DNA of 34,016 nucleotides, from assembly GCA_011389735.1 (NCBI GenBank), contig JAABTS010000055.1:1-34016 (forward strand), read 5' to 3'. The DNA is from Desulfobacteraceae bacterium (GTDB lineage Bacteria; Desulfobacterota; Desulfobacteria; Desulfobacterales; JAABTS01). The notes below the pieces were generated by a model. The model ran no database searches. It worked only from the letters and a program-made list of their open reading frames with translations, and was not told the DNA's origin. Positions 1 to 8,396 of this stretch are shown piece by piece (positions within the stretch are counted from its first letter, which is position 1; the number at the start of each line of letters is the position of its first letter). Made by a program: the position numbers and the translations under genes.

Positions 1-844
1 TCTTGGCTTTTTTTTGTAAAAGCTTGAACCTTGGCTTGCCTTTTGAATCCGTCGGGATTTTATCCACGAATTCGATCCAGTGGGGATAAAGATAGGAGGA
101 TACTTCCATGTCCGGAGCCTTGGATCTGAAAAAATCATCGATGTTGAGCTTAAGGTTATCGGATTTCGGATAATTCGGTTCAAGTTCGATATAGGCATAG
201 GGTTTGATCAGCTTATCGTTATCCTGATGGCCGACGATAGCGCTTTTCTTTACCGCTTTATACTGGTTTAAAGTATTGACGGCTTTATCGATTTCTTTTT
301 GAGGAACCAGGCCGCCCAATTGAAGCTGGTCATATTCGCTGGGAAGCCCGATATATGTCGAGTTGCTTCTGGGGATAATCGCTTCCAGAGAACTGAGGCG
401 TTTCTCAAGAATCGATCCGTTGGACAGCACCAAAAGGACGATAGGGGTGAACAGCGCCGCGACCACCAGTTTCTTCTTGGAGTTGTTTTCCTTGAAATCG
501 CTGGCGCCGAGCATGGCCACAATAAGAACAATTCCGATTGCGATCGCAGTGACCATAAAAAATGTGTATTCCGGATGGGCCGTTTCCCGGATTTTTTCCA
601 GATTCGCATATGATCCGGCGATCGCGATGAGGATGAACAAATATCCGGATAATAGCTTGATCAGCTCCGCGCTGCTTAGTTTGCCGTCGACCAGATACCT
701 GTCGATCACTTTTTTCAGCAGGTACAAAATTAAAATCACCAGCCAGGGAATTTTGGTTTCTATATCGACATAAAAATAGAGCGTTTCATTCAACCTGCTG
801 ATCAGGTTGGATGTTTCTTGCAAAAGAGTCACTATTCTCCCCAC
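1..844 (-). CDS. Membrane protein with C-terminal AMP-binding-enzyme lid-like domain (partial, 3' end missing)
   Basis: An open frame of 281 codons runs off the left edge. I chose the GTG at 844 because GGAGGG (852-857) lies 7 nt upstream; a second in-frame GTG is at 832. Residues about 32-44, 64-79, 94-113 and 125-142 are hydrophobic and probably span the membrane. Residues about 190-280 resemble the C-terminal domain of acyl-CoA synthetases (AMP-binding_C): AIVG at 202-205, an AYIELEP strand at 217-223, then FVDKIP at 259-264 and SKGKPR at 267-272, which matches the PxTxSGKxxR motif whose lysine is catalytic in that family (here K270). The large N-terminal adenylation domain is absent; the membrane segments take its place. 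Function is unknown; a membrane-tethered regulator or partner of acyl-CoA activation is only a guess. It is divergent from a thiolase, which fits an acyl-CoA context. Confidence 0.7.
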   Translation of the reverse strand, partial: MGRIVTLLQETSNLISRLNETLYFYVDIETKIPWLVILILYLLKKVIDRYLVDGKLSSAELIKLLSGYLFILIAIAGSYANLEKIRETAHPEYTFFMVTAIAIGIVLIVAMLGASDFKENNSKKKLVVAALFTPIVLLVLSNGSILEKRLSSLEAIIPRSNSTYIGLPSEYDQLQLGGLVPQKEIDKAVNTLNQYKAVKKSAIVGHQDNDKLIKPYAYIELEPNYPKSDNLKLNIDDFFRSKAPDMEVSSYLYPHWIEFVDKIPTDSKGKPRFKLLQKKAK

Positions 845-1091
845 GCCGATTCCCTCCGATTTTAAAAAGTTAGCTAACTATCCGTAATCAAAGTGTATAT
901 GTCTTGCATAAATTAAAAAATGTCAATCTTTCCGCCGCTTGACAGGTTAAAAGTCTTGCAAATTGACGCAAGCCGCACTACAAAGTACCCGTTTCGAATT
1001 ACGGAAGTATAAGCTAAGCCTTACCGCGTGTCAATGGGGAAGGCAAGGAAATTCCAATATTTACAGGAGAAAAAGACGAAAGGAGCCTATT

Positions 1092-2339
1092 ATGAAAGAC
1101 GTTGTAATTGTTTCGGCCTGCCGAACGCCTATCGGAGCGTTCGGTGGAACTTTAAAAGGATTGAACGCCGCCTATCTGGCGAGCATAACCATGAAGGAAG
1201 CGGTGAATCGGGCAGGTATTGATCCGGACATCATTGAAGACATCCGATACGGATGTTGCCTTGAACCCGAAGACACCTTGAATGTGGCCCGTGTGGGCGC
1301 GCTGCTGGCCGGTCTTCCGGATTTCGTCACCGCCGTGACCATTAATCGGGTCTGTATTTCAGGTATGGAATCGGTCATTTCGGGCATGGCCATGATACAG
1401 GCGGGAATGGCGGATGTGATTCTTGCAGGCGGCGTGGAACATATGTCGGGCGCGCCGTATACGGTTCCCGGCGCCAGGTGGGGTTGCCGGCTTCAGGATC
1501 AGGTATTGGTGGACGCCATGATTCACGCTCTACATTGCGGATCGCATGTTATCCCCCATCCTGAGAGCGGTCCGGTCAACGCCGAAGAACCGCCTCTGCG
1601 TGATTTTGTCGGGAAGCCTTATATTATGGGACATACGGCTGAATTCGTGGCCCAGCACCTGGATATTTCAAGAGCGGAAATGGATGAGGTGGCTCTGCGA
1701 AGTCATAACGAAACCGAAAGAGCGACCATTGACGGATCGTTCAGCGAGGAAATTATTCCCGTCGAAGTGCCGCAGCGTAAGAAGCCGCCGATCCGTTTTG
1801 AAAAAGACGAGCATTTCAGACCCGGACTGACGCTCGAAAATCTCCAGAAACTCCCGCCGGCTTTCATTCCCAACGGCAAGGTCACCGCCGGAAATTCCAG
1901 CGGTATCAATGACGGCTCGGCAGGAATGGTTATTATGTCAGCCGAAAAATGCAAAGAACTCGGCTTGACGCCGCTGGCGAAAATCAAGGCCATCGGCAGG
2001 GGGGCGTGTCATCCTTCGGTCATGGGGCTTTCTCCGGTTCCAGCGGTTAAATCGATGATGGATCGAAGCGGTCTCAAGATCGATGATTTCGATCTCATTG
2101 AAGTCAATGAAGCCTTTGCATCCCAATATATCGGTTGTGAACGGGAACTCGGATTGAATCGAGAGATCACCAACGTGAACGGGTCCGGAATCGGTTTGGG
2201 ACATCCGGTCGGGGCGACCGGGGCGCGAATCATGATTACGCTTATCCATGCGCTGAAAAACCGGCAAAAAAACCTGGGGATGGCTACGCTTTGCGGCGGA
2301 GGGGGCGTTTCCATGGCCTGCGCGATTGAGATGATGTAG
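1092..2339 (+). CDS. Thiolase family protein (acetyl-CoA acetyltransferase type)
   Basis: This is a 415-residue thiolase, which cleaves 3-ketoacyl-CoA with CoA or condenses two acyl-CoAs in the cytoplasm. The ATG at 1092 is preferred to upstream codons because GAAAGGAG ends 6 nt before it and the protein then starts at the family's usual VVIVSACRTPIG. Visible active-site parts are the nucleophile Cys88 in INRVCISG, the NEAFASQY motif (339-346), His371 in GIGLGHPVGATGAR and the acid/base Cys401 in LCGGGG. It is about 20 residues longer than typical thiolases, with extra sequence around 148-180 in the loop-domain region, so its substrate may not be plain acetoacetyl-CoA. It is a single gene, divergent from the acyl-CoA-synthetase-lid-like membrane protein; its stop lies 2 bp before an A-type palindromic repeat. 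The family is certain, the substrate unknown. Confidence 0.93.
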   Translation: MKDVVIVSACRTPIGAFGGTLKGLNAAYLASITMKEAVNRAGIDPDIIEDIRYGCCLEPEDTLNVARVGALLAGLPDFVTAVTINRVCISGMESVISGMAMIQAGMADVILAGGVEHMSGAPYTVPGARWGCRLQDQVLVDAMIHALHCGSHVIPHPESGPVNAEEPPLRDFVGKPYIMGHTAEFVAQHLDISRAEMDEVALRSHNETERATIDGSFSEEIIPVEVPQRKKPPIRFEKDEHFRPGLTLENLQKLPPAFIPNGKVTAGNSSGINDGSAGMVIMSAEKCKELGLTPLAKIKAIGRGACHPSVMGLSPVPAVKSMMDRSGLKIDDFDLIEVNEAFASQYIGCERELGLNREITNVNGSGIGLGHPVGATGARIMITLIHALKNRQKNLGMATLCGGGGVSMACAIEMM

Positions 2340-2341
2340 TT

Positions 2342-2447
2342 ATTGCCTTCCGGAAATTGAATTTTAACAGTGTTGTCGGCCCGGGATATACGAATAGCAT
2401 GTTCCCGGGCCTGCCGCCTTGTGAAATTGAATTCCTGAAAAACTATA
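2342..2447 (+). repeat. Family A palindromic repeat, copy A1
   Basis: A 106-bp imperfect palindrome fills the gap between the convergent thiolase and carB genes. Its core is a stem GGCCCGGGA / TCCCGGGCC around the loop TATACGAATAG, and its outer arms are AT-rich (CCGGAAATTG / GAAATTGAATTCC). Lying 2 bp after one stop and 10 bp before the other, it could act as a two-way terminator. This is inferred from the structure. Confidence 0.85.
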
Positions 2448-2457
2448 AATCCGTTAA

Positions 2458-5400
2458 TCAAACAATATCAGCGTGATATTGCTGGAGCGATCTCACGACA
2501 GGCCGGCCTTCTCTACGCGCGGCGATACCTCGGGCCGCCGCCAGCGCGCCGCTAGGCGTGGTAATATTCGGGATCTTGTATTTAATCGCCGTCTTCCGGA
2601 TATAGGAGTCGTCTTCCTGGCTCTGCTTTCCGCTGGGCGTGTTTATGACCAACTGGATATCCTTGTTTTTAATGGCGTCGACAATATCCGGCCTGCCGAA
2701 ACCCAGCTTGTTTATTTTTTCAGACGGAATATTATGCTCCGCCAGGAAAGCATGGGTTCCCTTGGTGGCCAGGATTTTAAAGCCAAGCTCATTGAAAAGC
2801 CGGGCCGGTTCCAGGGCGCTGGGTTTATCAGCTCCCGCGACGGTGATCAAGACCGTTCCCCGGATCGGCAGCGGGGTTTGAGTCGCCTCCTGGGCTTTGA
2901 AAAAAGCGCGGCCAAGGGATCGGGACATCCCAAGGACTTCTCCGGTGGATCGCATTTCCGGCCCCAGCAGCGGATCGACCTCCGGAAACATGTTGAACGG
3001 AAAAACCGCTTCTTTTACACCATAATGTCGGATAGTTTTTTCCGTTAGTCCGAAATCCTTCACTTTTTTGCCCAGCATGACTTGGGTGGCCAGTTTCGCC
3101 AAAGGGATATCACAAACTTTCGACACCAGCGGAACGGTTCTCGAAGCCCTTGGGTTGGCTTCAAGGACGTAGACCGTATCTTCATAGATGGCGAATTGCA
3201 CATTGAGAAGGCCCACGACATTGAGTTCGACGGCCAGTTTTCGGGTGTATTCGCAAATAGTTTCTATATGCCGGGGAGGCGTGCTGACCGGGGGAAGCGC
3301 ACATGCGGAATCGCCTGAATGAACGCCGGCCAGCTCAATATGCTCCATAACGGCCGGAACAAAAACGTCCTTGCCGTCTGAAAGCGCGTCTGCTTCTGCT
3401 TCGATAGCGAATTCCAGGAATTTATCGATTAGGATGGGGCGTTCCGGAGCCACATCCACGGCCGCAGTTACGTAACGGCGAAGCATTTCTTCGTCAAGAA
3501 CGATTTCCATCGCCCGGCCGCCCAGAACATATGACGGCCTTACCATCAAGGGGTAGCCGATACGGCCTGCAATTTGAAGAGCTTCTTCCAGATTGCAGGC
3601 CATGTCGGCCTCCGGTTGAGGTATACCGAGCCTGGAGACCACTTTCCGGAAACGATCCCGGTCTTCCGCCAGATCGATGGTGTCGGGCGATGTGCCTATA
3701 ATTTTGACTCCCGCGGCTTCCAGTTCATTGGCTATATTCAGGGGGGTCTGGCCGCCGAATTGAACGATCACGCCTTCCGGTTTTTCCTTATGATAGATGC
3801 TGATTACGTCTTCCACCGTCAATGGTTCAAAATACAGTTTGTCGGATGTATCGTAATCGGTGGATACGGTTTCAGGGTTGCAATTGATCATGATGGATTC
3901 GTATCCCATGTCCCGAATTGCAAAGGCGGCGTGAACGCAGCAATAATCGAATTCGATTCCTTGCCCGATCCTGTTCGGACCTCCGCCCAGCACCATGATT
4001 TTTTTCCCGCCGCTTGATTCGACAATGTTCGACATATTCGTATTGTATGTGGAATAATAATATGCGGCGTTTTCGACGCCGCTGACCGGCACAGGCTCCC
4101 AACTTTGAACAACTCCGATCTCTTCTCGGGCGTCTCGAATGGATTTTTCATCGATGTTCAGCATCGCCGCGAGGTACTTGTCTGAAAATCCGTTGTTTTT
4201 GGCTTTCTTTAGAAGTTCGCCGGAAATCCGGCCGTCCGTGGATTTCAAGATTTCTTCTTCCAGTTCCACCAGTTCTTTCATCTGTTCGATAAACCATGGT
4301 TTTATATGGGTTTTTTCGTAGAGAGCGCCAATGTCCGCCCCTTTCCTGAGCGCCTCATACATGATGAATTGGCGTTCGCTGCTTGGCGTATTCAACATCT
4401 GCATTAACTCTTCCAATGATTTTTTGTTGAAATCCCTGGCGAATCCGAGTCCGTACCGGTTGATTTCCAGAGACCGGATAGCTTTATGAAACGCTTCTTT
4501 GTAGCTCTTGCCGATACTCATAACTTCGCCTACGGCGCGCATCTGCGTTCCGAGCCGATCTTCGACGCCCTCAAATTTCTCGAAAGCCCATCGAGCGAAT
4601 TTGATAACGACGTAATCGCCCGACGGCGTGTATTTATCCAAAGTTCCGTCGCGCCAGTATGGAATTTCGTCCAGGGTCAGACCTCCGGCCAGCAGGGAGG
4701 ACACCAGAGCGATCGGAAAACCGGTGGCCTTGGATGCAAGCGCCGAAGACCGGGATGTTCTCGGGTTGATTTCGATCACCACCACACGGCCGGTTACAGG
4801 ATCATGTGCGAATTGAACGTTTGTGCCGCCGATCACCTCGATCGCTTCCACGATAGAATAGGAATATCGTTGTAATTTTTCCTGAAGTTCCTGCGAAATG
4901 GTCAGCATGGGCGCCGAACAAAAGGAATCTCCTGTGTGAATTCCCATAGCGTCAATATTCTCGATGAAGCAAACCGTGATGATTTGATTTTTTGCATCCC
5001 GGACCACTTCCAGTTCAAGCTCTTCCCAGCCGAGAACCGATTCTTCGATCAACACCTGATTGACAAGACTGGCGGACAAACCGCGAGCTGCAATAACGCG
5101 CAATTCCTCTGCGTTATAAACCATGCCGCCGCCTGCCCCGCCCATGGTGTAGGCGGGGCGAACCACCACCGGGTAACCCAAGTCATTGGCGGTCTTTTCA
5201 GCGTCGTCAACGGAATTGACCGCCAGACTTCGCGGGGTTTCAATCCCGAGACGAGCCATGGTTTCCTTGAATACGGTGCGGTCTTCTCCCCGTTCAATAG
5301 CATCCACATTGACCCCGATCATCTTGACTTCAAACTCCTTCAGAACACCTTGATTGTATAGTTCCGACGCCAGATTCAATCCGGATTGGCCGCCGAGATT

Positions 5401-5664
5401 CGGGAGCAATGCGTCAGGACGCTCGGTCGCGATGATTTCTTTGAGCGTGGCCACATTGAGCGGCTCGATATAAGTTGCGTCGGCTATTTCGGGATCGGTC
5501 ATGATCGTCGCCGGATTGGAATTGACCAGCACGATTTTGTACCCCAGCGATCTTAGGGCCTTGCAAGCCTGAGTTCCGGAATAGTCAAATTCACAGGCCT
5601 GTCCAATAATGATAGGGCCCGAACCGATAATGAGAATCTTGTTGATGTCGTTACGTTTTGGCAT
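2458..5664 (-). CDS. carB: Carbamoyl-phosphate synthase large subunit
   Basis: CarB is 1068 residues, the normal full length (E. coli 1073). It makes carbamoyl phosphate from bicarbonate, ammonia and two ATP for arginine and pyrimidine synthesis, using ammonia from CarA. The two homologous halves are both visible: the first starts with KILIIGSGPIIIGQACEFDYSG and carries a glycine-rich ATP-grasp loop (TMGGAGGGMV); the second starts at KIMVLGGGPNRIGQGIEFDYCC with its loop at VLGGRAMEIV. The C-terminal MGS-like allosteric domain (LITVAGADKPSA, ATKGTHAFL, VINTP) is complete. The ATG at 5664 has GGGGA about 6 nt upstream. carA is not adjacent: the 487 bp upstream hold only a repeat, so the subunit genes are separated. 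It is convergent with the thiolase across repeat A1. Confidence 0.97.
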   Translation of the reverse strand: MPKRNDINKILIIGSGPIIIGQACEFDYSGTQACKALRSLGYKIVLVNSNPATIMTDPEIADATYIEPLNVATLKEIIATERPDALLPNLGGQSGLNLASELYNQGVLKEFEVKMIGVNVDAIERGEDRTVFKETMARLGIETPRSLAVNSVDDAEKTANDLGYPVVVRPAYTMGGAGGGMVYNAEELRVIAARGLSASLVNQVLIEESVLGWEELELEVVRDAKNQIITVCFIENIDAMGIHTGDSFCSAPMLTISQELQEKLQRYSYSIVEAIEVIGGTNVQFAHDPVTGRVVVIEINPRTSRSSALASKATGFPIALVSSLLAGGLTLDEIPYWRDGTLDKYTPSGDYVVIKFARWAFEKFEGVEDRLGTQMRAVGEVMSIGKSYKEAFHKAIRSLEINRYGLGFARDFNKKSLEELMQMLNTPSSERQFIMYEALRKGADIGALYEKTHIKPWFIEQMKELVELEEEILKSTDGRISGELLKKAKNNGFSDKYLAAMLNIDEKSIRDAREEIGVVQSWEPVPVSGVENAAYYYSTYNTNMSNIVESSGGKKIMVLGGGPNRIGQGIEFDYCCVHAAFAIRDMGYESIMINCNPETVSTDYDTSDKLYFEPLTVEDVISIYHKEKPEGVIVQFGGQTPLNIANELEAAGVKIIGTSPDTIDLAEDRDRFRKVVSRLGIPQPEADMACNLEEALQIAGRIGYPLMVRPSYVLGGRAMEIVLDEEMLRRYVTAAVDVAPERPILIDKFLEFAIEAEADALSDGKDVFVPAVMEHIELAGVHSGDSACALPPVSTPPRHIETICEYTRKLAVELNVVGLLNVQFAIYEDTVYVLEANPRASRTVPLVSKVCDIPLAKLATQVMLGKKVKDFGLTEKTIRHYGVKEAVFPFNMFPEVDPLLGPEMRSTGEVLGMSRSLGRAFFKAQEATQTPLPIRGTVLITVAGADKPSALEPARLFNELGFKILATKGTHAFLAEHNIPSEKINKLGFGRPDIVDAIKNKDIQLVINTPSGKQSQEDDSYIRKTAIKYKIPNITTPSGALAAARGIAARREGRPVVRSLQQYHADIV

Positions 5665-5920
5665 TGTTTTCCCCTGTGTGTTTATTTTCGTTGTTCATAT
5701 GAAATTTTTTAACTACGCTCGGAGATCGTTCGACCCCGCCCCTTTCATTTTCTTGCCTTCCGGTGGTTTATCCTGTATATAAAGCTTTTTGCGATATAAA
5801 AGCTCCAAAAAATTGAACCGCCCTGAATTCAGGATACGCCGTTTTTTCAGAAAACACACTGTAAATACGGATAGTTCTGATCCAAAGCGCAAAAAATAAG
5901 CCATGATTGTCATTGAAGCG

Positions 5921-6024
5921 TATATCGTTTTCAAAAAAATTTCACCAGCCGCCGGTCCAGAAACACTACTATTCGTATATCCCAGGCGAACAACACAGTG
6001 AAACTTGATCGCCGGAAGACAATA
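5921..6024 (-). repeat. Family A palindromic repeat, copy A2 (inverted)
   Basis: Read on the minus strand, this copy shows the family pattern: CTTCCGG start, GTGTTGTTCGCCTGGGATATACGAATAG core, and GGTGAAAT towards the far end. It is the only recognisable content of the 487-bp gap between carB and ecfT. It lies upstream of both divergently transcribed genes, so here it cannot be acting mainly as a terminator of either. The stem is more decayed than in A1. Confidence 0.75.
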
Positions 6025-6151
6025 AATATGGAAAAGGGCGTTGAGTGTCAAGTAATACTCTAATTTTGTACCGGAATGTTATTGAAATGAATACACCGTT
6101 ACCGGAAAATAGAATTAAAGATGAATTCCATAAACGGCCGGAGTTTGTTCC

Positions 6152-6907
6152 ATGACCGTTTTAAACGCCAATCCTTTCAGTTACACCGCCGGAACATCGG
6201 CGCTGCATAGAACCGATGTGCGATTTAAGCTGATTTTTCTTCTTATTTTGAGCCCGTCGCTGGTCCAGGCGTCGATGACATCGTCGATTCTTTTCGGGAT
6301 GTTCCTTTTTTGGGGATGCATACAAACAGGCTTCCCGGTGATGCGCGTTTTCAGCGCCGTTCCGTTTTTATCCGTAATGCTCATATTCATTCTCACGGCT
6401 CGAAGCATTACGGGGACCGGAGAGTTCGACGGCTTTGGAACGTCGTTCTCCGCCGGAGGGTTCCGGGAAGGCGTCCTCATTTGCACGAAACTTCTGACGA
6501 TTATCATTGCCGGAGGGCTATTCACATTTACAACGCGGATTTCGGAAATCAAGGCCGGCGTAGAATGGTTTCTTCGGCCGCTGCCGTTTATTTCAGGAAG
6601 AAAAATTGCGGTTATGATCGGATTGATGGTACGGTTTATTCCGGTGATAATCGATACGGCCGAGGACATTCGAAATGCGCAGGAGGCAAGAAGCGCAGGG
6701 GCGTCTAAAAACGTTTTACTCCGGATGAAATTGCTTGTTCCGCCCTTGATGCGTAAGCTTATCCTGGAAGCCGACAAGCTCTCCGCCGCCATGGAATCAA
6801 GGGGATATTCCGGCTGGGGTACGCCTCCGGAGTTCACCGCCGCCCGGGTTTCATGGGCTGTATTTGCGGCGGTGTTGATTGTTTTGGCCCTGTTATGGAC
6901 GGTCTGA
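6152..6907 (+). CDS. ecfT: Energy-coupling factor transporter transmembrane protein (EcfT/CbiQ family)
   Basis: This 251-residue inner-membrane protein is the T subunit of an ECF vitamin or metal importer, coupling ATPase subunits to a substrate-binding S subunit. Hydrophobic segments lie at about 25-60, 68-84, 107-127, 150-169 and 232-250. The two cytoplasmic coupling motifs are present: EARSAG (178-183) and ESRGYSG (215-221), which correspond to the paired ARG/ARS-type signatures that dock to the EcfA ATPases. GGAG (6140-6143) sits 8 nt before the ATG. No EcfA or S component (BioY, CbiM or similar) is next to it, so the gene is an orphan here and its substrate cannot be assigned. Such solitary T subunits can serve partners encoded elsewhere. 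It is followed by a composite A/C repeat. Confidence 0.88.
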   Translation: MTVLNANPFSYTAGTSALHRTDVRFKLIFLLILSPSLVQASMTSSILFGMFLFWGCIQTGFPVMRVFSAVPFLSVMLIFILTARSITGTGEFDGFGTSFSAGGFREGVLICTKLLTIIIAGGLFTFTTRISEIKAGVEWFLRPLPFISGRKIAVMIGLMVRFIPVIIDTAEDIRNAQEARSAGASKNVLLRMKLLVPPLMRKLILEADKLSAAMESRGYSGWGTPPEFTAARVSWAVFAAVLIVLALLWTV

Positions 6908-6976
6908 CAGAGACAGCATTTCAGGCGTCGTATTTTCGCCGTATCTTTCCGAACGGTAGCGCACTAAATAGAACCA

Positions 6977-7237
6977 ACAGCCTTCCAGAAATCAAATGTC
7001 ACTGTTTTGTCGGAGCGGGATATACGAATAGTGTGATCCCGGGTCTGCCGATTTGTGAAATTCAATTTCTGAAAGGGCATCTTTCATAAATTCTGATAAA
7101 TAGTTTACACTTCTCAAATCGCTATCGAAATCGGCATCGGCATCGGCATCGGCATCGAATTATTACGATTTCGATCCCGATCCCGATTTTGATGAAACTG
7201 TAAACAAGAAATGAAGGATGCCTCTGAAAGCCTATAT
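6977..7237 (+). repeat. Family A repeat, copy A3, interrupted by element C1
   Basis: The left part runs from CAGCCTTCCAGAAATC through CGGGATATACGAATAG and ATCCCGG to TTCTGAAAG at 7075. The terminal TCTGAAAGCCTATATA resumes at 7223, after the 147-bp C1 insertion. The inner stem is CGGGAT / ATCCCG. It lies 70 bp after the ecfT stop and 33 bp from the stop of the convergent HD-GYP gene. Confidence 0.85.
7076..7222 (+). mobile_element. MITE-like element C1 with 12-bp terminal inverted repeats and 8-bp target duplication
   Basis: The 147-bp element begins GGCATCTTTCAT and ends ATGAAGGATGCC, which are inverted repeats with one mismatch. It is flanked by a perfect 8-bp direct duplication, TCTGAAAG, at 7068-7075 and 7223-7230, the mark of transposition. 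The inside holds AGTTTACAC and GTAAAC subterminal blocks, an ATCGGC hexamer array, a short AT-rich centre and a GATCCC array. It has no coding capacity, so it would need a transposase from elsewhere. A second copy (C2, 16349-16483) is in the opposite orientation. Confidence 0.88.
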
Positions 7238-7269
7238 ATCCTGAAGCCAATACCGGCGTTGGGGATACC

Positions 7270-8310
7270 CTATTGCAATTCTTCTATAATATCAAGTATT
7301 TCCGGCTCTAGCTCCAGAAACATATCGACCAAATCCGGATCGAAATGAGCGCCCCGGCCTTTTCGGATTTCATCGAAGGCCTGCTGAACCGGCCAGGCTT
7401 TTTTATAAGGCCTTTCGGAAATCAGCGCATCGAATACGTCACAAATACAGGTGATTCTGCCGAAAAGCGGAATCTTTTCTTTTTTTAATCCCTGATTGTA
7501 TCCTGTGCCGTCCCATTTTTCGTGATGGGTTAGAGCGATGATTTCGGCTTTTTGCAACAATTCATATTCACTTCCGGACAAAAGCTTGGCGCCGATGGTA
7601 GTATGGGTCTTCATGGTTTCATATTCGCTTTCGGTTAATTTCCCAGGTTTCTGTAGGATCGTATCCGGAATTCCGATTTTTCCGACATCATGCATGGTGC
7701 TGGCTCGAGACAGAATATGGTATTCTTTGTACGTCAGTCCTGCGGATTTGCCTAAAAGGCCGCACAGCCGGCTCATGCGCTTGATATGATTGCCGGTCTC
7801 CTCATCTCGATATTCCGTTGCAAGTCCCAACCTTTCGAGGATTTCAAACTGAATGGCTTCGAGTTCCCGGGTTCTTTCCTGAACTTTTTGATCGAGAAGC
7901 TGGTTATGGTTTTTAAGGGTTTCCTGAGCGATTTTCAATGTGAGATGGGTTTTGACTCGAGCCTTTACTTCGGTGATATCGAACGGTTTAATGATGTAAT
8001 CCACAGCCCCCATTTCAAATCCCCGGCTTTTATCTCCGGAACTGTCCATTGCGGTGATAAAAATAATAGGGATATCGTGGGTTTCAGGATCTTCTTTTAA
8101 TTTTTCGCATACTTCGAAGCCGTTCATACCGGGCATGAGAATATCCAGCAGAATAAGGTCCGGCTTGTTTCTCTGAGTGTACTCGATCGCTTTTTCCCCG
8201 TTTAACGCCACACCCAGTTTATAGTCGTTCCTGAGCGCCTGGATGAGAACATCGATATTGGTTTTGGTGTCGTCAACAAGCAGGATTTTACAGTTACCGA
8301 TTTCGTCCAT
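7270..8310 (-). CDS. Response regulator with HD-GYP (cyclic di-GMP phosphodiesterase) domain, RpfG type
   Basis: This 346-residue cytoplasmic protein has a receiver domain (residues 7-122; phospho-acceptor D56 in LILLDILMPGMNG, Lys108 in KPF), a coiled linker (128-158) and an HD-GYP domain (about 160-340). HD-GYP proteins hydrolyse cyclic di-GMP with a metal centre. The ligands are visible: H175, H207-D208 in HDVGKIG, H236 and H262-H263. The name-giving motif reads GTGYN (268-272) rather than GxGYP, so activity may differ. The ATG at 8310 is chosen over an upstream one at 8352 because AGAGG sits 5-6 nt before it and the receiver starts at once. It lies 86 bp downstream of the HPt protein on the same strand, which suggests that the HPt histidine phosphorylates D56. 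Confidence 0.92.
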   Translation of the reverse strand: MDEIGNCKILLVDDTKTNIDVLIQALRNDYKLGVALNGEKAIEYTQRNKPDLILLDILMPGMNGFEVCEKLKEDPETHDIPIIFITAMDSSGDKSRGFEMGAVDYIIKPFDITEVKARVKTHLTLKIAQETLKNHNQLLDQKVQERTRELEAIQFEILERLGLATEYRDEETGNHIKRMSRLCGLLGKSAGLTYKEYHILSRASTMHDVGKIGIPDTILQKPGKLTESEYETMKTHTTIGAKLLSGSEYELLQKAEIIALTHHEKWDGTGYNQGLKKEKIPLFGRITCICDVFDALISERPYKKAWPVQQAFDEIRKGRGAHFDPDLVDMFLELEPEILDIIEELQ

Positions 8311-8396
8311 ATTTACCTCTTTGGGGAGCTGTTTTACAAAAATGATGGTCAAAAATATAAACTTTCCGGGCGGGCGGAAACCCTATCGATTCCATC

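Noticed and set aside
936-970. TTGACA at about 939 as the thiolase promoter
   Set aside because: No acceptable -10 box at 16-18 bp spacing.
963-1091. Upstream extension of the thiolase reading frame (43 more codons)
   Set aside because: The added residues do not resemble thiolases and have no ribosome binding site, whereas ATG 1092 has a strong one and starts at the conserved N-terminus.
5713-6051. 112-codon minus-strand open frame upstream of carB
   Set aside because: It runs across repeat A2, shows no family resemblance and has no ribosome binding site.
7113-7190. Hexamer array considered as a CRISPR or iteron origin
   Set aside because: Units are 6 bp without spacers and lie inside a transposable element with target duplications.
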